NCBI GenBank assembly: GCA_003523225.1
Contig: DPGK01000029.1
Coordinates: forward strand, 45,487-91,146
Length of the DNA stretch: 45,660 nt
Origin: Clostridiales bacterium
Lineage (GTDB): Bacteria; Bacillota; Clostridia; Oscillospirales; CAG-272
Direction: 5' to 3'
Shown piece after piece: positions 25,379 to 33,295 of this stretch. Below the pieces are notes generated by a model that was given only the letters and a program-made list of their open reading frames with translations, was not told the DNA's origin and did no database searches. Position 1 is the first letter of the stretch. Each line of letters begins with the position of its first letter. The position numbers and the translations under genes were made by a program.

Positions 25379-26419
25379 ATGTTTGATTTTACTTTCAGAA
25401 AGGATATAGGCATAGACCTCGGTACGGCGACTGTTCTTGTTTATGTAAACGGCAAGGGCATTGTGCTTACCGAGCCGTCGGTCGTTGCGCTGGAAGCCGA
25501 GTCGGGCAAGATACTCAAGGTGGGCAGGGAAGCGCAGATGATGCTCGGACGCACACCTGAGAACATTCTTGCAATAAGACCGCTCCGCGACGGAGTGATA
25601 AGCCAGTACGATGTGACGCTGAAGATGCTTCAGCATTTTATACACGCCGCCTGCGGCTCGCTTATTGCGCCGCGCCGCGTGGTCATATGTATTCCCTCCG
25701 GAATCACCGAGGTGGAGGAGCGCGCGGTGGTGGACGCCGCAAAGCAGGTCGGCGCGCGCTCGGCGTATCTCATTGAAGAGCCTGTTGCCGCGGCGATCGG
25801 AGCGGGTATTGACATTTCCGCGCCGAACGGCAATATGGTAGTTGATATCGGCGGCGGAACTACCGATATAGCGGTAATATCTCTGGGCGGAGTGGTGGTT
25901 TCCGAGTCAATCAAGATCGCGGGAGACAAGTTTGACGAGGCGATAATGCGGTATGTCAGACGCAAATACAATGTTCTTATCGGTGAGCGCACCGCAGAAA
26001 GCATAAAAATACGCATCGGCGCGGTCTACCGCCACGATGTTCCAAAAACGATGGAGGTAAAGGGCAGATGCCTTTCTCAGGGACTCCCCAAGGTGATAAC
26101 CCTTTCTTCCTTTGAAATGCTGGAGGCAATGTTTGAGCCGATTTCGGCGATAATTGAAAGCATCTGTCTTGTTATCGAGCGCACGCCGCCGGAGCTGGTG
26201 GGGGATATTCTTCATAACGGTATTGTCATGACGGGCGGCGGGTCGTTGCTTTACGGCTTTGACAGACTGCTTACAGAAATGACGGGTATTCGCGCACGGG
26301 TTGCCAAAAATCCGGTGCAGTGCGTTGCCATAGGTACGGGTCGCTCACTTGAGCACGTTGACGTGCTTTCGGAAGGAGCAGTGAATCTTGCGCGTGCGCG
26401 TCAACAGCGCCAGCAATAA
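25379..26419 (+). CDS. mreB: Rod-shape protein MreB/Mbl (bacterial actin)
   Basis: MreB polymerises under the membrane and guides cell-wall synthesis. The 346-residue protein has IGIDLGTATVLVYVNGKGIVL at the N-terminus (phosphate 1), CIPSGITEVEERAVVDAA, the adenosine-side motif VVDIGGGTTDIAVISLGG (phosphate 2) and IVMTGGGSLLYGFDRLL. It is intact along its length. It stands alone: mreC, mreD and rodA are not adjacent, so it may be one of several paralogues (MreB, Mbl or MreBH type). The ribosome binding site is poor (GGA about 14 bases before the ATG, AT-rich sequence between), but the start matches the family. Reported as the MreB family; the exact paralogue is not resolved. Confidence 0.92.
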   Translation: MFDFTFRKDIGIDLGTATVLVYVNGKGIVLTEPSVVALEAESGKILKVGREAQMMLGRTPENILAIRPLRDGVISQYDVTLKMLQHFIHAACGSLIAPRRVVICIPSGITEVEERAVVDAAKQVGARSAYLIEEPVAAAIGAGIDISAPNGNMVVDIGGGTTDIAVISLGGVVVSESIKIAGDKFDEAIMRYVRRKYNVLIGERTAESIKIRIGAVYRHDVPKTMEVKGRCLSQGLPKVITLSSFEMLEAMFEPISAIIESICLVIERTPPELVGDILHNGIVMTGGGSLLYGFDRLLTEMTGIRARVAKNPVQCVAIGTGRSLEHVDVLSEGAVNLARARQQRQQ

Positions 26420-26446
26420 AAACTGAAAATATCTGAGCGGAACATT

Positions 26447-27898
26447 ATGAACACAAAAGAAAAAAGCGGTATTGAGCGGGAAAAAGAAAAAAAGGCAAAT
26501 ATTTTTGCCCGATTTTTCCTGCCGCGGTATATGGTTAAGGACGAACATAAGCTCGCCGATGATTTCGGCACGCGCTCATGCTACGCAGCGTTTGTAAAGT
26601 TTGCGTGGCCGGCGGTGCTTGAGAGCGTGCTTATCGGACTGATGAACTTTGTTGACTCGCTGATGGTAAGCACCGTCGGCGAGGAGGCGATCGCCGCCGT
26701 CGGACTTACAAATAATCCGCGGCTCATTTTTTATGCCGTTTTTCTTGCGATAAGCGTCGCCACAAACGCTATTGTAGCGCGTCGCCGGGGTGAGGGCGAC
26801 CGCGAGGGCGCAAACCGCTGCCTTACTACTGTCCTTCCGGTTACGGTACTGCTCGCAGTGGCTTTTTTTGCGGTCTCATACGCTGTTACCAACCCATTCC
26901 TTATCTTCGCAGGAGCAAAAGAGGATACCATTGATTATGCGGTGGTTTATTTCCGTATAACGATGTTCGGTATGATCTTTACCTCCATATCGCTTATCAT
27001 CAACTCCGCACAGCGCGCCAGCGGCAACACACGCATTGCAATGACAACAAGTATGTGTGCCAACGCCGTGAATATACTCTTCAACGCATTGCTGATAAAC
27101 GGATATCTCGGTTTTCCGCAGCTTGGGGTAAAGGGCGCTGCAATTGCAACCGCAATGGGAAATATTGTTTCGGCGGTCGTATCGGTGATGTCTCTTTACC
27201 GCAAGAACAAGTATCTTCACCTTCGCGTGCGTGACCTGTTCCGACCAAGCCGTCAGTACCTTGCGCTTACGGCGCGTATAGGGCTTGGCGCATCCGTGGA
27301 GCAGATATTCCTGCGCATAGGCTTCTTTACGTTTGCAAAGCTCGTTGCGGAGCTGGGAACTGACGATTTTTCCGCCCACCAGATAGGAATGACTATCATT
27401 AACCTTTCCTTTACGCTGGGCGACGGTCTGGGTGTTGCCGCCTCTGCTATGGTCGGTCAGAATCTCGGCAAAAAACGTCCCGACCGCTCGGCGATGTTCG
27501 GTAAGCTCGGTCAGCGCATAGGACTTTGCGCGGGTCTGATGTTTGTGCTGGTTTTCGGCATATTCGGAAGGACCATCATCGGCTGGTTCACTGACGAGCC
27601 GTATATTATCGGTAAGTGCCAAGGTATAATGTATATGATAATGGCGCTTATGCCGGCTCAGGTCTCGCAGGTCATATTCGGCGGTTGTCTGCGCGGTGCG
27701 GGAGATACAAAATATACCGCAGTCGTCTCCTTTATCGCCATTACGGTCTGCCGCCCGGTGCTTACGTATATTCTTGTTTACACCGTCGGTATGGGTCTTT
27801 ACGGCGCGTGGGTCGCGGTGCTTATCGACCAGTACATCCGCATGATACTCTGCGGAGTGCGTTTTTACAGCTACAAGTGGATGAAGATCAAAATATGA
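26447..27898 (+). CDS. MATE family efflux transporter
   Basis: A 483-residue membrane protein of the multidrug and toxic-compound extrusion family, which exports cationic drugs or metabolites by sodium or proton antiport. Twelve hydrophobic segments are visible as two repeated bundles: the N-lobe starts at FAWPAVLESVLIGLMNFVDSLMVSTVGEEAIAAVGLTN and the C-lobe at ARIGLGASVEQIFLRIGFFTFAKLVAELGTDDFSAHQIG; the family's N-lobe LINGYLGFPQLGVKGAAIAT and the C-lobe QVIFGGCLRGAGDTKYT are also recognisable. The first 45 residues are charged and cytosolic, with Lys-rich sequence. The substrate is not known. GAGCGGA lies before the ATG. It follows mreB by 27 bases and may share its transcript. Confidence 0.93.
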   Translation: MNTKEKSGIEREKEKKANIFARFFLPRYMVKDEHKLADDFGTRSCYAAFVKFAWPAVLESVLIGLMNFVDSLMVSTVGEEAIAAVGLTNNPRLIFYAVFLAISVATNAIVARRRGEGDREGANRCLTTVLPVTVLLAVAFFAVSYAVTNPFLIFAGAKEDTIDYAVVYFRITMFGMIFTSISLIINSAQRASGNTRIAMTTSMCANAVNILFNALLINGYLGFPQLGVKGAAIATAMGNIVSAVVSVMSLYRKNKYLHLRVRDLFRPSRQYLALTARIGLGASVEQIFLRIGFFTFAKLVAELGTDDFSAHQIGMTIINLSFTLGDGLGVAASAMVGQNLGKKRPDRSAMFGKLGQRIGLCAGLMFVLVFGIFGRTIIGWFTDEPYIIGKCQGIMYMIMALMPAQVSQVIFGGCLRGAGDTKYTAVVSFIAITVCRPVLTYILVYTVGMGLYGAWVAVLIDQYIRMILCGVRFYSYKWMKIKI

Positions 27899-27986
27899 TA
27901 CCGCTTGATAATACATATTCTGTTTTCAATTATTCCGGTTCGGAATACTGATATCTGAAATTTTTTGTCACGAAAGGACTTTTATT

Positions 27987-29423
27987 ATGAAATACGTTAC
28001 CGAGGGTCTTGAGCCGCGCCGCGTGCTTGAGCTTTTTGAGGAAATTTCCGCAATTCCGCGCGCTTCCGGAAACGAGGCTGCAATCGCCGCGTGGATCGAA
28101 AAGTTTGCAAAGGAGCGCGGCTGCTTCTGCCTGAAGGACAAGAGCAACAATGTTTTTGTCCGTGTACCGGCAAGTGCCGGCAGAGAACATGAGGCGGCAG
28201 TGCTTTTGCAGGGTCACACCGATATGGTGTGCGAGAAAAACAGCGATACCGAGCATGATTTTTCAAGCGAGGGGCTGAAGCTGTATATTGAGGACGGCTG
28301 GCTGCGCGCCCGTGGAACGACGCTTGGCGGAGACGACGGAGCGGCTGTTGCGATAATGCTTGCCGTCATCGACGGTTGCCTTGAGTCTCACCCCACAGTC
28401 GAGTGCCTGTTCACGACTGACGAGGAGGTCGGACTGCTTGGCGCGGGCAGCTTTGACTATTCCGTCATTACCGCAAAGAGCATGATAAACCTCGACAGCG
28501 AGGAAGAAGGCGCTGTGATCGTCGGATGTGCCGGCGGTGTACGCAGCGATGTAGAGATACCCATCAAGTTCCAGCCTGTGCGCGGAGAGGTGCTTAAGAT
28601 AAGTCTTACCGGACTTTGCGGAGGACACTCCGGAGAAAACATCAACTGCGGCAGAGCCAACGCCTCAAAGCTGATGGGACGTCTGCTGCTTGCCGTTTCA
28701 CGCAAGATGCGCGTGAATCTGATATCCGTAAGCGGCGGAACAAAGGACAACGCCATTCCGCGTGAGGCGTTTGCGGAAATCTCGGTTGCAAATGCCGAGC
28801 GGGCAGCCCGCGCTGTTATGAGCGAGGTCAACCGTGTGCGCGGCGAGCTTTGCGCCGAGGACGCGCAGCTCACAGTCGTATGCTCGGTGCCTGCGGACGC
28901 ATGTGAGTCCATGATGACAGCCGAATCCACCCGCCGCGTGCTTGGACTTCTCGGTACGGTCCAGAACGGCGTTATTGAAATGAGCCGCGACGTGCCGGGA
29001 CTTGTCGGTTTCTCACGCAACCTCGGTGTGGTCAAGACAAATGAGAACAGCGTCTCCTTTATTTTCTCCTCAAGATCGGCGCTGGAATCCCAGCTTGATG
29101 CTTCCGTGGATTCGCTGAACGCGCTTGCCGCTGCACTCGGAGGCAAGACCCGCCATTACAGCCGTTATCCCGGCTGGAGCTATGCACAGCGCTCACCGAT
29201 AAGAAACAAATATCTCAAGGCGGCGACCCGCGTGCTGGGGTATGAGCCGAAGGTAATGATGATCCACGCCGGGCTTGAGTGCGGAATAATCAGATCCCGC
29301 CTGCCGAAGCTCGATATGATAGCAATCGGACCTGATATGCGCGGTATCCACTCACCCGACGAGGCGCTGAGCATCGCTTCAATGGAAAAGGTGTGGAAGA
29401 TAGTCGCGGAAATGCTGAAATAA
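27987..29423 (+). CDS. pepD: Aminoacyl-histidine dipeptidase, PepD-like (M20)
   Basis: A cytosolic di-zinc peptidase of the M20 family that cleaves dipeptides such as Xaa-His. The 478-residue protein has the zinc-binding blocks in order: LQGHTDMVCEK (H and D), GTTLGGDDGAAVAIMLAV (bridging D), FTTDEEVGLLGAGSFDYS (catalytic and metal-binding Glu pair), NLDSEEEG and, near the end, a histidine in MIHAGLECGII and the segment GPDMRGIHSPDE. The lid domain between (roughly residues 200-380) is present. CGAAAGGAC upstream supports the ATG at 27987. The gene is followed by a strong terminator. Confidence 0.92.
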   Translation: MKYVTEGLEPRRVLELFEEISAIPRASGNEAAIAAWIEKFAKERGCFCLKDKSNNVFVRVPASAGREHEAAVLLQGHTDMVCEKNSDTEHDFSSEGLKLYIEDGWLRARGTTLGGDDGAAVAIMLAVIDGCLESHPTVECLFTTDEEVGLLGAGSFDYSVITAKSMINLDSEEEGAVIVGCAGGVRSDVEIPIKFQPVRGEVLKISLTGLCGGHSGENINCGRANASKLMGRLLLAVSRKMRVNLISVSGGTKDNAIPREAFAEISVANAERAARAVMSEVNRVRGELCAEDAQLTVVCSVPADACESMMTAESTRRVLGLLGTVQNGVIEMSRDVPGLVGFSRNLGVVKTNENSVSFIFSSRSALESQLDASVDSLNALAAALGGKTRHYSRYPGWSYAQRSPIRNKYLKAATRVLGYEPKVMMIHAGLECGIIRSRLPKLDMIAIGPDMRGIHSPDEALSIASMEKVWKIVAEMLK

Positions 29424-29443
29424 TATCTCCAATAAATAATTCG

Positions 29444-29475
29444 CCCCTCGCCGATACCTCGGCGAGGGGTTTCTT
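29444..29475 (+). terminator. Terminator between pepD and the ABC operon
   Basis: CCCCTCGCCG (29444-29453) and CGGCGAGGGG (29460-29469), then TTTCTTC. The reverse direction ends in AATTATTTATT, so it may serve both pepD and the converging ABC transporter operon. Confidence 0.9.
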
Positions 29476-29478
29476 CAA

Positions 29479-30219
29479 TTAAAGTATTCTTGAGAGAAAT
29501 TCGCGGGTGCGGGCTTCACGGGGATTTGAGAAGATATCCTCCGGAGCGCCCTCCTCGCAGATAACGCCGCTGTCCATAAAGATCACGCGGTTTGATACGT
29601 CGCGCGCGAAGGACATTTCGTGAGTTACGACTATCATTGTAAGCCCCGAGCCTGCGAGCTTTCGCATGACGGCAAGCACCTCTCCCACCATTTCGGGGTC
29701 AAGCGCGCTTGTCGGCTCATCAAAAAGGATGACCTCGGGTGACATTGAAAGCGTGCGCGCTATTGCCACACGCTGCTTCTGTCCGCCCGAAAGCTGACGC
29801 GGCTTGGCGTTGACATACTGCGACATACCCACCTTTTCAAGAAATCCCATTGCAATGCTTTCGGCTTCCTCGCGGCTGCGGTGCAGTACCTTCATCTGAC
29901 CTATCGTGCAGTTTTTCAGCGCGGTCATGTTGTTGAACAGATTGAACTGCTGGAATACCATGCCTACCTCGGCGCGGTACTTCTGAATATTCATCGCGCG
30001 CGACATGATGTTCTCGCCGTGATAAAGGATCTCACCGGACGTCGGAGTCTCAAGCAGGTTGATACAGCGAAGCATGGTGGATTTTCCCGAGCCGGAGGAG
30101 CCTATGACGCTGACGACCTCGCCCTTGTTTACCGTAAGGCTTATGTCGTTAAGCACCTCATGATCTCCGAACTGCTTTTTGAGGTGGCGGATCTCGATAA
30201 CGGTATTGTTGTCAGTCAT
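29479..30219 (-). CDS. Amino-acid ABC importer ATPase
   Basis: A 246-residue ATP-binding subunit of the polar amino-acid type (GlnQ/HisP). Walker [10 protein letters not shown] (residues 36-44) is followed by the Q-loop ([16 protein letters not shown]), signature [16 protein letters not shown], Walker [15 protein letters not shown] and the switch histidine in [12 protein letters not shown]. It powers import through the permease encoded just upstream; its start ATG overlaps the permease's end by eight bases (30212-30219), so translation is coupled. Last gene of the lysine-riboswitch operon; the most likely substrate is therefore lysine. Confidence 0.95.
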   Translation of the reverse strand: MTDNNTVIEIRHLKKQFGDHEVLNDISLTVNKGEVVSVIGSSGSGKSTMLRCINLLETPTSGEILYHGENIMSRAMNIQKYRAEVGMVFQQFNLFNNMTALKNCTIGQMKVLHRSREEAESIAMGFLEKVGMSQYVNAKPRQLSGGQKQRVAIARTLSMSPEVILFDEPTSALDPEMVGEVLAVMRKLAGSGLTMIVVTHEMSFARDVSNRVIFMDSGVICEEGAPEDIFSNPREARTREFLSRIL

Positions 30220-30991
30220 TCGGAATCTCCTCCTCTTTGCTTACATGGATCTCTGCGTCAGGGTTGCTCTGCGAACCGAAGATGGTGTAATTTTCCTTGC
30301 CGTCGAGCTTCTTCTCGATAAAGCGGAGTATTGACGATACCGTAAAGGTGAGAATGAAGTATATCACGCACACCACAAAGTAGGTCTGAAAGGTCTGAAA
30401 ATTCTGCCGCTTGATAACTCCGGCAAAATAGTAAAGCTCGGTAACGCCGATAACGTTAAGCACAGAGGTATCCTTGATGTTGATAACAAATTCGTTGCTG
30501 ACGGAGGGGAGGATGTTTCTTATCACCTGCGGCAGTATGACGTTTATCATCGTCTGGCTGTGGCTCATACCTATCGAGGTCGCGCCTTCAAACTGACCCT
30601 TGTCAATTGAAATTATTCCGCCGCGGACGATCTCCGCCATATAAGCGCCGGTGTTTATTGAGACGATGAGTATTCCGGAGGGGATGAGCGGCAGAGTGCT
30701 TCCGCCGCTGGCAAACGCATAGCCCCAGTAGATGACCATCGCCTGGACCATCATAGGCGTTCCGCGGAACACTTCAACGTAAACGGTGATTATGCCGTCA
30801 AGAATTTTTCGGAATACCCGCCCCACCGGATTTTTCGGCATAGGGGCGGTGCGAAGCATACCCGTAAGCAGACCGATAATAAAGCCCGCAACCGTGCCGA
30901 TAAGGGATATCAGCAGTGTGTAGCCGACGCCCTTGAGCAGAAATGGGTAGTATTGCCTCAGTATGTTCCAGACATCCGCAAAGAATCCCAT
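30212..30991 (-). CDS. Amino-acid ABC importer permease
   Basis: A 259-residue membrane subunit of the HisM/GlnP class. Several membrane segments are visible, starting [22 protein letters not shown]; then comes the family motif [19 protein letters not shown] and the EAA-type loop [33 protein letters not shown], which contacts the ATPase. The charged C-terminal tail of about 40 residues (Lys/Glu-rich) is longer than usual. The ATG at 30991 lies two bases after the binding protein's TAA. Together with the ATPase and binding protein it forms a complete importer. Confidence 0.94.
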   Translation of the reverse strand: MGFFADVWNILRQYYPFLLKGVGYTLLISLIGTVAGFIIGLLTGMLRTAPMPKNPVGRVFRKILDGIITVYVEVFRGTPMMVQAMVIYWGYAFASGGSTLPLIPSGILIVSINTGAYMAEIVRGGIISIDKGQFEGATSIGMSHSQTMINVILPQVIRNILPSVSNEFVINIKDTSVLNVIGVTELYYFAGVIKRQNFQTFQTYFVVCVIYFILTFTVSSILRFIEKKLDGKENYTIFGSQSNPDAEIHVSKEEEIPND

Positions 30992-30993
30992 GA

Positions 30994-31881
30994 TTATTTT
31001 TTCTTGTAGATAACTACGAGGTTGGAGGTGTAGTACATATCGGTGAAGTCGACCTGTTCCTCGCGGTCGGGAGTGGGGCTCATACCTGCGACGATAGCGT
31101 CAACAGCTCCGGACTGAACGGCGGGGATCAGTGAATCCCAACTGTAGGAGTAGACCTCAAGCTTCATTCCGAGCTTGTCGGCAACATATTTTGCGATCTG
31201 AACGTCATAGCCGTTGGCATACTGACCCGCCTTAGGTTTTCCGTCCTCGCCGTAGATCGGAACCGCTCCGAGAGACGGGGTGTTGAGGTCTGTCCAGTTG
31301 TAGGGCTCATAAGCGCATTCCATTGCTATCTTAAGAGTTCCGGTGGGATTTTCCGGAGTCTCGGAGGAGAGGGCGAGCGCGTCGACGGTCTTGCCGGCGC
31401 TTATGTCAGCCATCTGGAGCATAAGGGCGTAACGGGTCTCCTGAGAGATCTCGGCAAGCACGGCATTTATTTTGCTCTTGAGCTCGGAGTTCTTTGCAAC
31501 TGCAATGGCGACGCCGGTCTCTTTCTCTGTGGCGGTAAAGCCGGTGGTGTTGTTTTCAAGGCGCAGGTAGTCAAGGCTTTCATCTGTGGGGCAGATGGCA
31601 AGAGCCGTCGGCTCTTCGGCGATGTAGCCGTCAATTGCTCCGCTCTTGAGTGCGGTAAGCAGGTCGGCAAACTCGGGATAGGTGTCAGCCTTGTTGCCCG
31701 ATATCTGCTTCATCGCCTCGGCGTGGAAGGTGCCGGATTGTGCCGCAATACGTGAGTCGGCAAGGTCGGCAATTGATTTTGCGCCGCTGATGTCCTTGCC
31801 TTCTGACGAGCAGGCGGGGAGAGATACGAGACATGCGGCTGAAATGATAAGTGCTAAGATTAGTGTGAGAGTTCTTTTCAT
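30994..31881 (-). CDS. Circularly permuted amino-acid (lysine) binding lipoprotein
   Basis: A 295-residue substrate-binding protein of the SBP_bac_3 class for the ABC importer. A signal peptide (MKRTLTLILALIISAACLVS) ends in a lipobox LPAC with Cys24. The domain order is unusual. In relatives, the mature protein begins with the strand-turn segment like TLKIAMECAYEPYNW, continues through GYDVQIAKYVADKLG and AGMSPTPDREEQVDFTDMYY, then passes to the second lobe. Here this N-terminal part lies at residues 182-295 and ends the protein. The part that normally follows, from AKSIADLADSRIAAQSGTF to ETGVAIAVAKNSELKSKINAVL, comes first (residues 34-143). A polar linker (about 160-180) joins the natural C-terminus to the natural N-terminus. 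The total length and both ligand-contact regions (Ser-Pro-Thr..Arg273; Gly-Thr-Phe at 50-52) are kept. The start at 31881 has GGAAAGGA upstream. Confidence 0.9.
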   Translation of the reverse strand: MKRTLTLILALIISAACLVSLPACSSEGKDISGAKSIADLADSRIAAQSGTFHAEAMKQISGNKADTYPEFADLLTALKSGAIDGYIAEEPTALAICPTDESLDYLRLENNTTGFTATEKETGVAIAVAKNSELKSKINAVLAEISQETRYALMLQMADISAGKTVDALALSSETPENPTGTLKIAMECAYEPYNWTDLNTPSLGAVPIYGEDGKPKAGQYANGYDVQIAKYVADKLGMKLEVYSYSWDSLIPAVQSGAVDAIVAGMSPTPDREEQVDFTDMYYTSNLVVIYKKK

Positions 31882-31904
31882 GGCTTGTTTTCCTTTCCAG
31901 AAAT

Positions 31905-31944
31905 AAAAATTAAAAATAAAGACCCGAGCAGGAAAGCTCCGGTC
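31905..31944 (-). terminator. Riboswitch-controlled terminator of the lysine ABC operon
   Basis: On the minus strand GACCGGAGC (31936-31944) pairs with GCTCGGGTC (31921-31929) with one mismatch, followed by TTTATTTTTAATTTT. It lies between the lysine riboswitch and the binding-protein gene. The region between (31945-31988) contains ACGTATTTCACGT, which may join an antiterminator. Confidence 0.85.
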
Positions 31945-31988
31945 TGACAATAAGCATAACGTGAAATACGTTAAAGGTATTGATGCCC

Positions 31989-32146
31989 GATAGCTCTCCG
32001 CTTCCGCGACAGTCGAACGGATGTTGTCCGCACGCCCAGCCGGTGCAACCGCGGTGGAATCCGGCTTCGGCAAAGACCCCTTTGGCACACCGTCACGGGC
32101 TTACCGCAGCCTCGGGTGTGTTACTTTTGATCCTCGCACCTCTATC
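31989..32146 (-). promoter_or_regulatory. Lysine riboswitch (L-box)
   Basis: On the minus strand the element opens with GATAGAGGTGCGA and AAAAGTAACACACC, continues with AAAGGGGTCTTTGCCGAAG and CCGGCTGGGCG, and ends with GCGGAGAGCTATC, whose end pairs with the opening GATAG. These are the conserved blocks of the lysine aptamer, in order and at natural spacing (158 nt). Lysine binding would favour the terminator downstream, so the importer is made when lysine is scarce. Confidence 0.93.
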
Positions 32147-32156
32147 TTTTCAAGAT

Positions 32157-32185
32157 ATTATAGCAGAAAGTTCACCTGAATGCAA
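32157..32185 (-). promoter_or_regulatory. Sigma-A promoter of the lysine ABC operon
   Basis: On the minus strand TTGCAT (32180-32185), 17-base spacer, TATAAT (32157-32162). Transcription would begin near 32150, directly before the riboswitch. The stretch 32186-32328 beyond it is AT-rich with no gene. Confidence 0.8.
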
Positions 32186-32328
32186 CCACCTTTTTTGTTT
32201 TTTTCAAAAAATGTGAGTTGCGACAATAAAACGCGCAAAAAAGTGTCCTTGAATGTAACAATTAAACACAAACCATTTTATGGAACGAACAAAAAACGCG
32301 ATTTCTGCGCGAAAAATCAAAAAAAGTA

Positions 32329-32357
32329 TATACAAAGCCGGGCGTTTATGATATAAT
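32329..32357 (+). promoter_or_regulatory. Putative promoter of rlmB
   Basis: TATACA (32329-32334), 17-base spacer, TATAAT (32352-32357). The -35 box matches four of six consensus bases. It lies about 60 bases before the rlmB start. Confidence 0.6.
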
Positions 32358-32418
32358 AAAATGTGTATATGCCGATTTTTTCCGACGTCGTGAGAAGCGT
32401 GTCGGGGAGAGGATAATA

Positions 32419-33279
32419 ATGTATCAGGGTAAAAACGGCAGCCGGAATAAAAAAGACGGCAGCCAGACTATAAATAATAAAAACGGGAAATATCAGGGCG
32501 GACGCAAGCCGCTTCCCCCGCGACACGGAGGCGAGGAGACTGTCGAGGGCATAGTTTTCGGCAGAAACGAGGTCAGGGAGCTGTTGCGCTCAGGGCGTTC
32601 GGTCGATAAGCTCTTTATCCGCCGCGGCGAGATGCAGGGTTCGGTGAATCTTATAGTCGGAGAGGCGTCAGAGCGCGGTATACCGATAATAGAGGTCGAG
32701 CGTGAAAAGCTTGATTCACTGTGCGGAGGCGGAGTTCATCAGGGCGTCGCGGCAATGGCAGCGGAAAAGGACTACTGCACCGTGGATGATATTCTCGCCA
32801 TCGCCGCCGAGCGGGGAGAGATGCCCTTCATAGCCATATGCGACGGCATTGAGGACCCTTACAATCTCGGTGCGCTGATACGCTGTGCCGAGTGTGCGGG
32901 CGTGCACGGAGTGATAATTCCCAAACGGCGCGCCGCGGGGCTTACGCCAACTGCGGCAAAGGCGTCTGCCGGAGCTGTCGAGCATATGGCGATAGCCAAG
33001 GTCGCAAATATTGCCGCAGTTATTGACGAGCTTAAAAAGGCAGGCGTATGGACGTACGCGGCTGAGGCAGGCGGCGAGAGTCTTTATGACACCGACACCG
33101 ACCGCCCGGCGGCATTTGTTTTCGGCAGCGAGGGCGAGGGCGTCTCGCGTCTTGTAAAGGAACGGTGTGATTTCACCGTTTCGATACCGATGTACGGCAG
33201 GGTGAATTCAATGAACGTTTCCACTGCAGCGGCGGTGGTTCTTACCGAAGCGGCGCGCCGTCGGCACGCCGGAAAATGA
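32419..33279 (+). CDS. rlmB: 23S rRNA 2'-O-ribose methyltransferase RlmB (SpoU/TrmH type)
   Basis: RlmB-type enzymes methylate the 2'-hydroxyl of a guanosine in 23S rRNA (G2251 in E. coli). The 286-residue protein has the substrate-binding N-terminal domain (VFGRNEVRELLRSGRSVDKLFI, then GVHQGVAAMAA) and the SPOUT knot with ICDGIEDPYNLGALIRCAECAGVHGVI, AFVFGSEGEGVSRLV and SIPMYGRVNSMNVSTAAAVVL. The latter two are the SAM-binding motifs. The first 40 residues are Lys/Gly/Asn-rich and probably disordered RNA-contacting sequence. GGGGAGAGGA upstream supports the ATG. The gene is followed 16 bases later by the acidic membrane protein gene. Paralogues that methylate other sites cannot be excluded. 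Confidence 0.9.
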   Translation: MYQGKNGSRNKKDGSQTINNKNGKYQGGRKPLPPRHGGEETVEGIVFGRNEVRELLRSGRSVDKLFIRRGEMQGSVNLIVGEASERGIPIIEVEREKLDSLCGGGVHQGVAAMAAEKDYCTVDDILAIAAERGEMPFIAICDGIEDPYNLGALIRCAECAGVHGVIIPKRRAAGLTPTAAKASAGAVEHMAIAKVANIAAVIDELKKAGVWTYAAEAGGESLYDTDTDRPAAFVFGSEGEGVSRLVKERCDFTVSIPMYGRVNSMNVSTAAAVVLTEAARRRHAGK

Positions 33280-33295
33280 AAGGCACGGTAATTCA

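Noticed and set aside
31882..32088. In-frame extension upstream of the binding-protein start.
   Set aside because: It covers the lysine riboswitch and terminator and lacks a ribosome binding site; the lipoprotein signal begins at 31881.
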